A stretch of 64,000 nucleotides of DNA from Methylophaga thalassica MP (GCF_000214595.1 NZ_AFIG01000003.1:620001-684000); one strand, 5' to 3'; shown: positions 16,028-25,700, counted from the first letter of the stretch. Notes: generated by a model not told the origin, from the letters alone. Numbers and translations: made by a program.

Positions 16028-18584
16028 CGCTAAGCCCAATCGTAAACACCGTTTTTTAGCTCGCTTAGAACACTTTCGTTCCATCCTAAATAACACCGGT
16101 GACAGTGAGCCTGAGCAAGCCATCAAAGTACGCTTAACTATTGGTCTTGGTATTCTTTTCTATTTCGCCTTGCCATGGAATGATGGTGAGCAGCTACAAG
16201 ATACGTTGCTTTCTCATCCCACCTTAGTCACTTTAATTTATTATGCTGGCGCTATGGCCATTGCCATAGCGATATTGCGCCATCCTCATCCCTCTCCTTT
16301 CAGACGCTTTGCCGGTATCCTCTTAGATCTGGGCTCTTTGTCGATTCTGATGTTTTATTCAGGCGATGAGAGTGTGTTTCTGTTTATTCTCTATCTCTGG
16401 GTAATTTTGGGTAATGGCTTCCGCTATGGCACTCGATACCTTTATCTTTCACTCTGCGTGGGATTGATTGGCTTTAGTATCGCGGTGGTTTACGGTCCTT
16501 ATTGGCAGGATCTCCAGCACAAACCCATTGGGTTTAGCTTACTGTTGTTATTGCTGGTCATCCCTGTCTACTCGGCATTTTTAATCAATAAACTGCATGT
16601 CGCTATAAAAACGGCAAAACTTGCCAATGAAGCTAAAAGCCGTTTTCTAGCGAATATGTCCCATGAATTAAGGACACCCCTAAACGGTGTAATAGGCATT
16701 GCAGACTTGCTAGGTGAAACCAAGCTAAGCCCACAACAGTACGAATTCGTTAATATCATGCGTAATTCAGCGCAGACCTTATCGGGTTTAATTGAAAATG
16801 TGCTGGATATTTCAAAAATCGAAGCTGGCAAGATACATATTGCTAAAGAGAGTTTTGATTTACATTCTTTGATTAATAACATTATCGAATTACAGGCCGT
16901 AATGGGTGAGTCTAAGGACCTCCGCGTCAGTTATCATATCGACTCAAATATTGATTATCGACTGATAGGCGATCCACAACATTTACGTCAAGTTCTAATT
17001 AATCTATTGGGAAATGCCATTAAATTTACGGACTCTGGTTCGGTAAAATTACTGTTAGAAAAATTAGCGACTGATACAATAAGTCAAAAAATAACGATAC
17101 GGTTCGAAGTACGTGATACTGGCATCGGCATAGCTGAAGAATATCTGGATAAGATATTTGATAACTTCACGCAAGCCAATATGTCAAACACGTCGAAATA
17201 CCAGGGTACAGGGCTCGGAACCACGATCTCTAAACAGCTCGTAGAACTCATGGGAGGAGAGATAGGTGTAAAAAGTGAACTCGGCAGAGGAACAACGTTC
17301 TGGTTTGAACTGCCTTTTGACACCCACTCTGAATATGAATTGGAATTAAACGAACATAAAGTACTCGTTCTCGCTACAGAAAAAATCACTTCATCTTTAT
17401 GCCAAAGCTTTGACACATGGAATTTGGAATATCAATGTGTACAGTCTTCAGCTCAGGCAATGTCAGCCTTAATGACCGCAGCAGAAAATGAACAACCTTT
17501 TTCTACTTTAGTCATCGATAGTGATTGTATGGCTGGAATCAGCCCCGTTCAATATGCACAACTTTTAACTCAAGAAGACAGTCTTCAACATTTGTCGTTA
17601 GTGTTAGTCAATCATAATGAAGATGTGCTTCAGGACGAAGAGCTTAACCAGTTTTATCGTTCTTCAGTAAAAGATGTGTTGGATAAAAGAGCTTTATTTA
17701 ATGCGCTGCATTCAGCTGAGTCTACATTCTATAACGCTGATAAGGTGGTTAAGCTCAATGAATACTATCAATCCGAAGCTAACTCCCAGACTCAATTAAC
17801 TATTCTTATCGCAGAAGATAATGTTGTTAATCAGCGGGTATTATCAGGCATCTTGAGTCAAATAGGACACAAGCTTATCTTAGCCAATACCGGTGAAGAA
17901 GCGATGAGTCTTATCAGCGAGCATTACGACGAGATTGATTTAATGCTACTGGATATGAATATGCCCGGTTATTCTGGAATTGATATCATCAAAGCAACTC
18001 AATTCATGGACACATCAAGAAAAATACCGTCCATAATCCTTACCGCTGATGCCACACCTGAAGCTAGACAAAACAGCATTGACGCCGGTGCTGATATTTT
18101 TCTGACAAAACCTATCAATTCAAAAGCACTATTGTCAGAGATAGCAAGTTTCACAAAACAATCAAAACAAAAGCAGTCATCGCCTCCGTTCAGTGAGAGT
18201 ATTTCAACACCAGACAATGAACAATTACTCGATTACAGCCTCATCTCCGAATTAGAACAACTTGGCGGAGGTGAACAATTTATCAATAGCCTCGTCAGTG
18301 GCTTTGAGTACGATGGCCGCAAGCACATTGATATTATCAACAGTGCCGTCTTCGATGACTATTATCAATATCGTGAAAGTTTACATGCCCTTAAGGGCTC
18401 TTCCACTGAAATTGGCGCCATCAAACTTGCCGGGTTAACACGTCAGGCTGAACAGATAAAACCCGATCAAATCAACAGTCACGAGATCAAACAAATCGCC
18501 CGAGATATCAGCCAGGTATTTAATGACTCATTAGTTGCCCTCAAAAAAACCATTACCGACCATAATTATGAAACTAAACATTAG
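16011..18584 (+). CDS. rpfC: RpfC-type hybrid sensor kinase for DSF
   Basis: An 857-residue hybrid kinase. About five transmembrane helices fill residues 40-195, the RpfC input module. HisKA follows with H218 in SHELRTPLNG, then a HATPase (NLLGNAIKFTD, DTGIGI, GTGLGTTISKQL). A degenerate receiver-like stretch comes at about 445-580, a true receiver with D648 in LLDMNMPG, and a C-terminal HPt with H792 in HALKGSSTEIG. This is the RpfC order. I chose ATG 16011, preceded by GGA at good spacing; in-frame ATGs at 15996 and 16002 would add up to five residues. It shares an operon with rpfG. Its 3' end overlaps the convergent rpfF by 11 bases. Confidence 0.9.
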   Translation: MNDSDNAKPNRKHRFLARLEHFRSILNNTGDSEPEQAIKVRLTIGLGILFYFALPWNDGEQLQDTLLSHPTLVTLIYYAGAMAIAIAILRHPHPSPFRRFAGILLDLGSLSILMFYSGDESVFLFILYLWVILGNGFRYGTRYLYLSLCVGLIGFSIAVVYGPYWQDLQHKPIGFSLLLLLLVIPVYSAFLINKLHVAIKTAKLANEAKSRFLANMSHELRTPLNGVIGIADLLGETKLSPQQYEFVNIMRNSAQTLSGLIENVLDISKIEAGKIHIAKESFDLHSLINNIIELQAVMGESKDLRVSYHIDSNIDYRLIGDPQHLRQVLINLLGNAIKFTDSGSVKLLLEKLATDTISQKITIRFEVRDTGIGIAEEYLDKIFDNFTQANMSNTSKYQGTGLGTTISKQLVELMGGEIGVKSELGRGTTFWFELPFDTHSEYELELNEHKVLVLATEKITSSLCQSFDTWNLEYQCVQSSAQAMSALMTAAENEQPFSTLVIDSDCMAGISPVQYAQLLTQEDSLQHLSLVLVNHNEDVLQDEELNQFYRSSVKDVLDKRALFNALHSAESTFYNADKVVKLNEYYQSEANSQTQLTILIAEDNVVNQRVLSGILSQIGHKLILANTGEEAMSLISEHYDEIDLMLLDMNMPGYSGIDIIKATQFMDTSRKIPSIILTADATPEARQNSIDAGADIFLTKPINSKALLSEIASFTKQSKQKQSSPPFSESISTPDNEQLLDYSLISELEQLGGGEQFINSLVSGFEYDGRKHIDIINSAVFDDYYQYRESLHALKGSSTEIGAIKLAGLTRQAEQIKPDQINSHEIKQIARDISQVFNDSLVALKKTITDHNYETKH

Positions 18585-19464
18585 CCGATGCTAAGACATC
18601 TGTTTTACTGGATTGACGATGGACTAGACGTTGCATCATACGTAAATCACGAGGTTGCAATTTCAATGCTGACTCAGCCCAAATTTTAGTGATCGTCAAT
18701 AATTCGTCATAACTAACCGCACTACAGGCATCCTTAACCTGTCTCATAGCCCGATGGCTATTCGCATTTTTGTTCGATTTTTCAATATAACGATAAACTT
18801 CCCATTCGCCTTGTCCAGGCTCAGCGAGAATATCGACAACGCCCATCTCGTAAAGCTCTTCAGCAGAATATAACTTACCGGCCAGAATCATTTTTTCTGC
18901 TTTTGATGCGCCAATTTTTCTTGATAAAAGTGAGAATGCACCCATACCAGGGAATAAATTAAATAAGACCTCGGGAAGCCCGAGTTTGGCGCCCTTTTCA
19001 GCAATCAATACATTACTTGATAGCGCTGACTCGAAGCCCCCTCCCAGTGCATCACCTTTGACTAAAGCGATAGTGGTCAGATCGCTATCGAGATGGGACA
19101 TATTGGCATATAAAACGTCAATGCAGCTCACTGCATACGCCAGCAAACCATCGGCATCTTGCTGCTCAATAAGATTTGCAAACAGCCCCAGATCACCTCC
19201 CAAATTAAAGATGCCATCAACATCTGAGGCTAGCACCAGGTAATCGTATTTTTGCCCCTGAGATAATCGCATGTCTTGTTTAACACTCGAAAAATAGCTA
19301 GCAATTTCACTCAGTAAGGTCGGTGTAAAACAAGGTCTGGGCTCTCCATGCATACGAAACCAGCCTGTACGATATTTTTTATCATAATGTGTAGATAGTT
19401 GTGAAAACTGATTTTGCTCCTGTTGTAATTGAGCGGCGTCATCCATTTTTGCCAGGGCATTCAT
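18574..19464 (-). CDS. rpfF: DSF synthase RpfF (crotonase family)
   Basis: A 296-residue crotonase-fold enzyme that makes cis-2-unsaturated fatty acids of the diffusible signal factor family, by dehydration and thioester cleavage of 3-hydroxyacyl-ACP. GDALGGGFESALS and GLPEVLFNLFPGMGA match RpfF closely. The two glutamates E145 and E165 line up with the catalytic pair (E141/E161 in Xanthomonas), which ordinary enoyl-CoA hydratases do not present in this setting. Placement beside rpfG-rpfC supports the call. It is convergent with rpfC, with an 11-base tail overlap, so expression of one may disturb the other. An rpfB homologue is not in the window. Confidence 0.93.
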   Translation of the reverse strand: MNALAKMDDAAQLQQEQNQFSQLSTHYDKKYRTGWFRMHGEPRPCFTPTLLSEIASYFSSVKQDMRLSQGQKYDYLVLASDVDGIFNLGGDLGLFANLIEQQDADGLLAYAVSCIDVLYANMSHLDSDLTTIALVKGDALGGGFESALSSNVLIAEKGAKLGLPEVLFNLFPGMGAFSLLSRKIGASKAEKMILAGKLYSAEELYEMGVVDILAEPGQGEWEVYRYIEKSNKNANSHRAMRQVKDACSAVSYDELLTITKIWAESALKLQPRDLRMMQRLVHRQSSKTDVLASANV

Positions 19465-19686
19465 ACATCATCTCCTATACAGACTTAATTACCAAAAAAG
19501 TAAAACATGCTGGATAGTTAAGCTTTTGCAGGAACCATGCCCAAACAACAAGATAGCAATAAAATATATTTTTATATAATTATCAATAACTTAAATTAAA
19601 AATAAAGCGATAGCAATCGATTATGTAACTGTCAATTATCTGACTAGAAATATCACGCGCAACTTTCTTGCTAGAGTCTTATCAAA

Positions 19687-22080
19687 TTATGCTACAGGCT
19701 CAATGGTTTGAGTATGATGAAGAATGCCATCAATAGGTTCAGGTTTTCCTAAATGATATCCCTGACCATAATCAACGCCAATGGCTTTTAACTTTTGCCA
19801 GATTTTTTCATCCTCAACAAATTCAGCAATAGTTACCAATCCCATAACATGACCGATATCATTAATCGATTTAACCATTTCATAATCAAGTGGGTCGATG
19901 TGCATATCTTTCACAAACATTCCATCAATTTTAATACTTTGTACGGGTAAATTTTTCAGATAGGCAAACGATGACAAGCCACTACCAAAGTCATCCAAAG
20001 AGAATTTGCAGCCTAACTCCAATAAGCTTTTAATGAAGTAGTGAGCTTGTTTCAAATTACCAATAGCGGCGGTTTCAGTAATTTCAAACTTAATCATTTC
20101 CCGACGAAAAGACGCTGAGGATAATTTTGTCTTGATAAAGTCCAACATATCCTCATTACCTAGGCTCGTACCTGAAAGGTTAATAGCTAAGTATTTTAAA
20201 TGGGGTACGGAAGTGTAATGTTCCTCCAACCATTCAAATACATGGCTTACAACCCATTTATCAATTCGTTCAGACAAATTGTAACGCTCTGCCGAGGATA
20301 GAAATGCGCCCGGTGGGAATAATCGACCCGCTCTGTTTCTCAGTCGGACGAGTACTTCATACATGTCCAGTGAGCCTGTTGCAGTGCTAACAATAGGTTG
20401 TGCATACAACTCGAATCTATTCTCGGTCAATGCATCCTTTATCTCATTGACCCATTTAAACTCTCCCTTCTGAGTGGTTAACTGCTGATCTTGTTCCTGA
20501 TAAATGTAAACGCGGTTTCTGCCAGAATTTTTGGCCGCATAGCATGCACTGTCGGCCTGTTTAAGCGCCTCAGTTCTATCTCGAGTGTGGGAGGTCACCA
20601 TCGTGACACCAATACTGACACCGACAGTAAAAACTTGAGACTCCCAGATAAACTGGAATTGCGATATCAATTCTTTAATTTCATTTGCAATAAACTCGGC
20701 TTTTTCCAGCTCACAATCTTCCACAAGAATCGCAAACTCATCACCGCCAAGTCTTGCTAACGTGTCGCTTTTTCGTGTGGAATTACCGAGTAACGATCCT
20801 AACTGCCGAAGCAGTTCATCTCCTGCAATATGACCACAGGTATCGTTAATGACTTTAAATTGGTCCAAATCAAGGAAACATAAGGCATGTTCAGTTCCTA
20901 TTCGCTGAGCATCATTCACCAGCATCGACAATCGTCGCTCAAATTCAGTACGATTAATCAAACCAGTCAAATCATCATGTGTTGCTTGAAATGACAATTT
21001 CTTCGCTAGTTTTCTTGACTCGGTGATATCCTCATAAATAGCGACATAGTGACTAATCTGTTGTTTGTCATCATAAACTGCTGCGAGATAAAGCTTAACC
21101 CAGTAGAGACTGCCATCTTTCCGGCGGTTTTCGATTTCTCCTGACCATTGCCCATCAGAAGCAACCTGATGCCAGATTTCGTCAAAAAATGCTGAAACCA
21201 TTTTGTTCGATTTGTAGCTCTCGAGTCTCTGGCCAATCATATCGGTGGCAGAATAACCTGATACCTGTTCGCATTTTTTGTTGACATACTCAATCGTACC
21301 CTTTGCATCCATAATCAGAATAGAATTTGGACTTGACTCTACCGCCCGAGATAACTTGAGCATGTGCGCCTGACTGGCTTGTAATTTTTCATTACTCAGT
21401 TGTAACGCTTTGGTTCGCTCTTCAATAAGCTCTTCGCGTTTTATCATTTCATCATTAAGTTGATCTACTAAATACTGATTTTTCTCTTGCAGGTTCAAGC
21501 TTCTGATCAGATTGTGGTTCGCCCGCTTCGCCATAGAAAACATCAAGGCATAAAAAGCAATAAAACCAAACATTAGGATGTAAACCAATTTATCCGCTGA
21601 CGTAGTCTCGATCTGATAAATTGACATACTGGTAAGTAATACTAATTGGGGAAGGGTGTACGCCAGAAAAGTAGCGAAATAAGCACTTAGTACAGGCACA
21701 GCAGCAGCTATCACAGTGCTGATTAGAATATAGAATAAGGTATTGATTTGAACATCGTCGATAATGACATAAAAAATACTTGCCAACCCCCAAACGATCC
21801 CAACACACCCCGTCAGAAAGGTATAGAGAATAATCCATTTTTTTGGCGTAAAACCAAAAATATCATTATGTTTTTTATATAGAAACAGAACTATCAGCCG
21901 TATTGAAGACAATAGGCAAATAGTAAGACTCCAGCTAAATAATAATATTGAGTGGGACTGGACATGATCAAAAAACACGATAAAAACCAGTATGGAGACG
22001 CCCATTACTGTGAGGTTAGAAAACAACACTTCGTCGTATAAGCGATCAGCTTGTTTTCTTAGTATAACTTGAGCATCCAT
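19687..22080 (-). CDS. PAS-GGDEF-EAL membrane protein
   Basis: A 797-residue c-di-GMP enzyme. The N-terminal 180 residues hold five or six transmembrane helices, followed by a short coiled coil and a PAS domain (about 240-365, with NSILIMDAKGTIEYVN). The GGDEF domain has an intact GGDEF at 445-449 and the inhibitory I-site RKSD just before it. The EAL domain has EVLVR at about 575 in place of EALVR; the catalytic Glu is kept, as are DDFGSG, KIDG and the closing GYHLGKP. Both activities are therefore possible. It lies about 220 bases beyond rpfF on the same strand, separated by an AT-rich gap. A link to DSF signalling is likely but inferred. Confidence 0.93.
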   Translation of the reverse strand: MDAQVILRKQADRLYDEVLFSNLTVMGVSILVFIVFFDHVQSHSILLFSWSLTICLLSSIRLIVLFLYKKHNDIFGFTPKKWIILYTFLTGCVGIVWGLASIFYVIIDDVQINTLFYILISTVIAAAVPVLSAYFATFLAYTLPQLVLLTSMSIYQIETTSADKLVYILMFGFIAFYALMFSMAKRANHNLIRSLNLQEKNQYLVDQLNDEMIKREELIEERTKALQLSNEKLQASQAHMLKLSRAVESSPNSILIMDAKGTIEYVNKKCEQVSGYSATDMIGQRLESYKSNKMVSAFFDEIWHQVASDGQWSGEIENRRKDGSLYWVKLYLAAVYDDKQQISHYVAIYEDITESRKLAKKLSFQATHDDLTGLINRTEFERRLSMLVNDAQRIGTEHALCFLDLDQFKVINDTCGHIAGDELLRQLGSLLGNSTRKSDTLARLGGDEFAILVEDCELEKAEFIANEIKELISQFQFIWESQVFTVGVSIGVTMVTSHTRDRTEALKQADSACYAAKNSGRNRVYIYQEQDQQLTTQKGEFKWVNEIKDALTENRFELYAQPIVSTATGSLDMYEVLVRLRNRAGRLFPPGAFLSSAERYNLSERIDKWVVSHVFEWLEEHYTSVPHLKYLAINLSGTSLGNEDMLDFIKTKLSSASFRREMIKFEITETAAIGNLKQAHYFIKSLLELGCKFSLDDFGSGLSSFAYLKNLPVQSIKIDGMFVKDMHIDPLDYEMVKSINDIGHVMGLVTIAEFVEDEKIWQKLKAIGVDYGQGYHLGKPEPIDGILHHTQTIEPVA

Positions 22081-22167
22081 ATCTAGCTTATCTATCCGTA
22101 ACGTTATGAATACATGAGAATATCATTGATTAGAATCTCATTACTAACCCCATGTCACCGGAATAAA

Positions 22168-22248
22168 CTAAGCAGCAGAAGTTTTTGCTAAATTCTCCAT
22201 CACTAAACGGAACTCACCCTCATCATAATTCATCATTAATAACGTCAA
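22168..22248 (-). CDS. Possible small ORF coupled to the TudS-like gene
   Basis: A 26-codon frame starting at TTG and overlapping the upstream stop as TTGA, with AAGGA seven bases before the TTG. It encodes MTLLMMNYDEGEFR and a short helix-like tail ending NLAKTSAA. The four-base overlap and the spacing look like translational coupling. I do not recognise the peptide. It may be a chance frame. Confidence 0.22.
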   Translation of the reverse strand: MTLLMMNYDEGEFRLVMENLAKTSAA

Positions 22249-23189
22249 ATAGCATTCCTTAAGCTTAAATCATCTGGATAAGGCTGCAAGTATGCCTGTT
22301 TGTTTATGTATGGATCTGGATGATTGTTAAAATGATGCCGTAACAGTGTCACAGGCACTATCAAAGGAATTTGCGCAGTTCTGTATTGTTCAATTATCGT
22401 CGCCAGCTCTTGTTTTTCAGAGCTCGAAATTTTTTTCTTCAAGTACCCCTGTAAATGCATCAATACATTTGTGTGGGTTTTTCTTGATGCTAATGTTTTC
22501 AGTGTCGTCATTAACTCTGCAAAATAACGCTCACCCAATGCATCTGGTTCATGATTACCCGCATCCGCTAACATACGGCCCAACTCGGCATACTTCGATG
22601 GAGAATGTGCCATCAAGGTATATTTATAACGGACATGGAAATCTAAAATGGCTTTTACCGTTAAGCCCTGCTTTTTGAGCTGAAGCCAGTTCGCATAAGC
22701 AAAAACACGTGTTACAAAGTTCTCTCTTAGTAAAGGCTCACATAATCGCCCCGACTCTTCCACCGGTAATAAAGGATGTAAATTGGTAAACGCTTTGGCA
22801 TACAAGCCTCGTCCAGGAGTAGCAGAAGGATAACCATTTTCCTGATAAACCTTTACCCTGAACAAACCACAGCTCGGTGAATTTTTCATAAAGATATATC
22901 CACACAAGTCTTGATGTTCTGCTGCTTTTTTTTCTCCAAAAGCCGTCAGTGCATGACTGTAATCTAACGTCTCATCATGAACGGCAACCGCATCCGGGCT
23001 CTCAGGGTTACCCACCAAACGTATTGGTTTGCGTGGAATAGTCATGCCTATTCCCACCTCTGGACACTCAGGTACAAAATCAAAATAACGCGACAAACTC
23101 TCTGTAGCCAGACGCAAATGTTTATGCGTACCGTCATAACGTACTTCATGACCTAGCAAACAACTACTGATGCCGACTTTAATTTTCAT
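22245..23189 (-). CDS. DUF523 (TudS-like) - DUF1722 fusion protein (YbgA type)
   Basis: A 314-residue two-domain protein. The N-terminal DUF523 domain (about 1-150) has three conserved cysteines: SSCLLG, PECPEVG and SPSCGLF. In TudS, three such cysteines hold a [4Fe-4S] cluster that removes sulfur from thiouracil. The C-terminal DUF1722 domain (about 190-310, with the pattern HVRYKYTLMAHS) is of unknown function and is often found near photolyase genes. The fused form is common in Gammaproteobacteria. The role is not settled: thio-nucleobase salvage or repair is inferred from the TudS domain. A 26-codon frame overlaps its stop. Confidence 0.86.
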   Translation of the reverse strand: MKIKVGISSCLLGHEVRYDGTHKHLRLATESLSRYFDFVPECPEVGIGMTIPRKPIRLVGNPESPDAVAVHDETLDYSHALTAFGEKKAAEHQDLCGYIFMKNSPSCGLFRVKVYQENGYPSATPGRGLYAKAFTNLHPLLPVEESGRLCEPLLRENFVTRVFAYANWLQLKKQGLTVKAILDFHVRYKYTLMAHSPSKYAELGRMLADAGNHEPDALGERYFAELMTTLKTLASRKTHTNVLMHLQGYLKKKISSSEKQELATIIEQYRTAQIPLIVPVTLLRHHFNNHPDPYINKQAYLQPYPDDLSLRNAI

Positions 23190-23282
23190 CTCTTCACGTC
23201 CATCTCATCTTGTGTAAATTATATTAGCATTGGAATTACTAAAAAATGTGAAGGTCTGGCGAAGATTATTAAGGACATCAAT

Positions 23283-24182
23283 ATGCATTATCTAATTACT
23301 GGTGGTACAGGACTCATTGGCTCATCACTCTGCCAGCATCTCTTAACATCGGGTAATGATGTCACTGTTCTAAGCCGAGACAGACAAAAAGTCTACAACC
23401 TCTTTAGTGACAAGGTAAAAACCGTAGAATCTCTTGATGAAATCGATCAGAAACATGCTGTAGATATTGTCATTAATCTTGCCGGTGAACCTATTGCGAA
23501 TAAGAGATGGAGTGAAAAACAAAAAACAATTTTGGAAAAAAGCCGAATCGACTTGACCAGAAATTTAGTCAACTGGATAAAAAGTCTTCAGCATAAGCCA
23601 CATACATTAATCAGCGGCTCAGCCGTTGGCTGGTATGGCGATCAGGGGGCTCAACCGTTGACTGAGGATAGCGCTTACAAAAGTGACTATGCTCACGAAC
23701 TTTGTGAGAAGTGGGAGCAAGCCGCATTAGCCGCTGCGGATGATATCAGAGTCTGTATCATTCGTACCGGACTCGTTCTGAGCATGGATGGTGGTGTTCT
23801 TCAACGTATGCTATTACCCTTTAGACTCGGGTTTGGCTGCACGCTCGGAGATGGACACCAGTTTATGCCATGGATTCATATTACTGACATCGTTCAACTT
23901 ATTATTTATATCAGCCAGAATCCTTCAGCAACAGGGGTATTCAATGCTACAGCTCCTCATCCGGTCACAAATAAAACGTTTACCCACACTCTGGCCGAGC
24001 AGCTACATCGCCCCACATTCCTAAAAGCACCCGAATCAATTTTAAAATTGGCATTAGGTGAAATGTCTCAACTTTTATTAGGGGGGCAAAGAGCGTATCC
24101 GGAAAAAGCCAAGGAAATTGGTTATCAATTCCAATATACTGAGCTAGATAATGCTCTCTACAATCTTTTGAATAAACCGTAA
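23283..24182 (+). CDS. yfcH: TIGR01777-family NAD(P)-dependent epimerase
   Basis: A 299-residue member of the extended short-chain dehydrogenase family (SDR39U1). The N-terminal nucleotide-binding motif is TGGTGLIGSSL at about 6-16. NLAGEPIANKRW and SAVGWYGDQG are the signature blocks of YfcH proteins. A DUF1731 region closes the protein (ILKLALGEMSQLLLGGQRAYPEK). The substrate is unknown. It runs into hemH with a gap of nine bases, so the two are probably cotranscribed. Confidence 0.9.
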   Translation: MHYLITGGTGLIGSSLCQHLLTSGNDVTVLSRDRQKVYNLFSDKVKTVESLDEIDQKHAVDIVINLAGEPIANKRWSEKQKTILEKSRIDLTRNLVNWIKSLQHKPHTLISGSAVGWYGDQGAQPLTEDSAYKSDYAHELCEKWEQAALAAADDIRVCIIRTGLVLSMDGGVLQRMLLPFRLGFGCTLGDGHQFMPWIHITDIVQLIIYISQNPSATGVFNATAPHPVTNKTFTHTLAEQLHRPTFLKAPESILKLALGEMSQLLLGGQRAYPEKAKEIGYQFQYTELDNALYNLLNKP

Positions 24183-24191
24183 ACTAATCCT

Positions 24192-25202
24192 ATGACAAAA
24201 CGTGCCATCTTATTAGCTAACCTTGGTTCTCCTGACGCACCTACGACAACAGCCGTACGCCGATATCTTAATCAGTTTTTAATGGATCCATATGTGATTC
24301 AACTGCCCTGGATACTACGCAGGATGATTGTCAGCCTGTTTGTCTTGCCCACTCGGCCAAAGGCATCAGCAGAAGCCTATCAAAGTGTATGGATGCCTGA
24401 AGGTTCTCCGCTAATCGTTTTATCAGAAAAGTTGAAAAATGCACTTCAGGCTAGACTAACAATGCCTGTAGAAATGGCAATGCGTTATGGCAATCCTAGT
24501 ATTGAACAGCAGCTATTAAAAATTACCGCAGATAAATCGATAGAAGAAGTACTCTATATCCCACTTTACCCGCATTACGCAGACAGCACGGTGACCACAT
24601 CTATAGAGGAAGCTAAGCGTGTTATCAAAAAACATGGATTAGATATTACGCTGACGATCATCCCTCCCTTTTACGATCACCCTCAATACATAGAAGCTTT
24701 AGTGACAAGTGCTCAGCCTTATCTCGAACAACCTTATGACCACGTGGTATTTAGTTATCATGGGCTGCCCGAGTCACATATCACTAAATTGGATAGTTCG
24801 GGTTCACACTGTCTAAAACAGAATAATTGCTGCCAGGGGAGTCATCCCGCTCATAAAACCTGCTATCGACATCAGGTTATGAGAACCACTGAATGTTTCG
24901 CCACGCAAGCCGGTTTAGAAAGACAGCGTTATTCCGTCGCATTCCAGTCTAGATTAGGCCGGGCAAAATGGTTAGGACCAAATACAGAAGACACCTTGCG
25001 AGATTTAGCTCAACAAGGTGCAAAACATGTCATGGTTTTATGTCCGGCATTTGTCACCGATTGTCTCGAAACATTAGAAGAAATTGCCATTCGTGGCGAA
25101 GAAGTCTTTAAAGAAGCCGGCGGCGAGAAATTGACGCTCATTCCATGTATGAATGATGATCCGGCATGGGTAAATGTGCTAGCAGATTGGTGTCAAAATT
25201 AG
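24192..25202 (+). CDS. hemH: Ferrochelatase
   Basis: A 336-residue ferrochelatase that inserts Fe2+ into protoporphyrin IX, the last step of protoheme synthesis. ANLGSPDAPTT opens the protein. The catalytic histidine lies in FSYHGLPESH at about residue 194, and the downstream conserved block is FQSRLGRAKWLGPNTEDTL. The middle contains a cysteine cluster (HCLKQNNCCQGSH, KTCYRHQ) that is typical of several proteobacterial homologues. The stop overlaps the convergent flgN stop by four bases. Heme supply fits an organism using c-type cytochromes for methanol oxidation. Confidence 0.95.
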   Translation: MTKRAILLANLGSPDAPTTTAVRRYLNQFLMDPYVIQLPWILRRMIVSLFVLPTRPKASAEAYQSVWMPEGSPLIVLSEKLKNALQARLTMPVEMAMRYGNPSIEQQLLKITADKSIEEVLYIPLYPHYADSTVTTSIEEAKRVIKKHGLDITLTIIPPFYDHPQYIEALVTSAQPYLEQPYDHVVFSYHGLPESHITKLDSSGSHCLKQNNCCQGSHPAHKTCYRHQVMRTTECFATQAGLERQRYSVAFQSRLGRAKWLGPNTEDTLRDLAQQGAKHVMVLCPAFVTDCLETLEEIAIRGEEVFKEAGGEKLTLIPCMNDDPAWVNVLADWCQN

Positions 25203-25687
25203 ACGCGACCAATTAAAGGTTGTCTGACAACTTGGCTGGTATATTCACCACCGGGTCCGTAAGCGCCAGTTTCGGGATCGCGTCCACGGAGAATAGATAA
25301 AGCCCTGACCAAATATTGCCGGTTTACATTGATAATGCCACCGTTTATTTGATTAAACTCCCGGCAAGTTTTTGCCACTTCACGAAGCCGCGATACCTGC
25401 ATAGACATACGAGTTGCGTCGGCTTCTTCCTGGTTTGCAATAAAGGCCTCTAAACCAGACTTTCCTGCTGGGAAACCGACAGCAGACAGTAACTGCTCAC
25501 GCTGTCGGGCAAGTTGCTCCAGCTTTAACAGGTACGGCTGTTTGAGTTTGGTTATTTCAGAGACTTTATCAACATCTGAAATTTTTAACGCATCACGTTC
25601 CTGCTTTAACAGGCTTGCAAGTGCAGTACTATTGCTGATTTCAGATTGTAAAATCGTACTCAGCTGCTGCATGGCATTCATTGACAT
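25199..25687 (-). CDS. flgN: Flagellar chaperone FlgN
   Basis: A 162-residue, mostly helical cytoplasmic protein that escorts the hook-filament junction proteins FlgK and FlgL to the export apparatus. I chose ATG 25687, which follows AAAGGA by a good distance; the longer frame runs into the flgM tail. The first 110 residues are coiled-coil-like (SEISNSTALASLLKQERDAL). The C-terminus contains GGIINVNRQYLVRALSILRG, typical of FlgN. It follows flgM by 13 bases in the usual flgA-flgM-flgN order. Confidence 0.9.
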   Translation of the reverse strand: MSMNAMQQLSTILQSEISNSTALASLLKQERDALKISDVDKVSEITKLKQPYLLKLEQLARQREQLLSAVGFPAGKSGLEAFIANQEEADATRMSMQVSRLREVAKTCREFNQINGGIINVNRQYLVRALSILRGRDPETGAYGPGGEYTSQVVRQPLIGRV

Positions 25688-25700
25688 GAGGATGTCCTTT

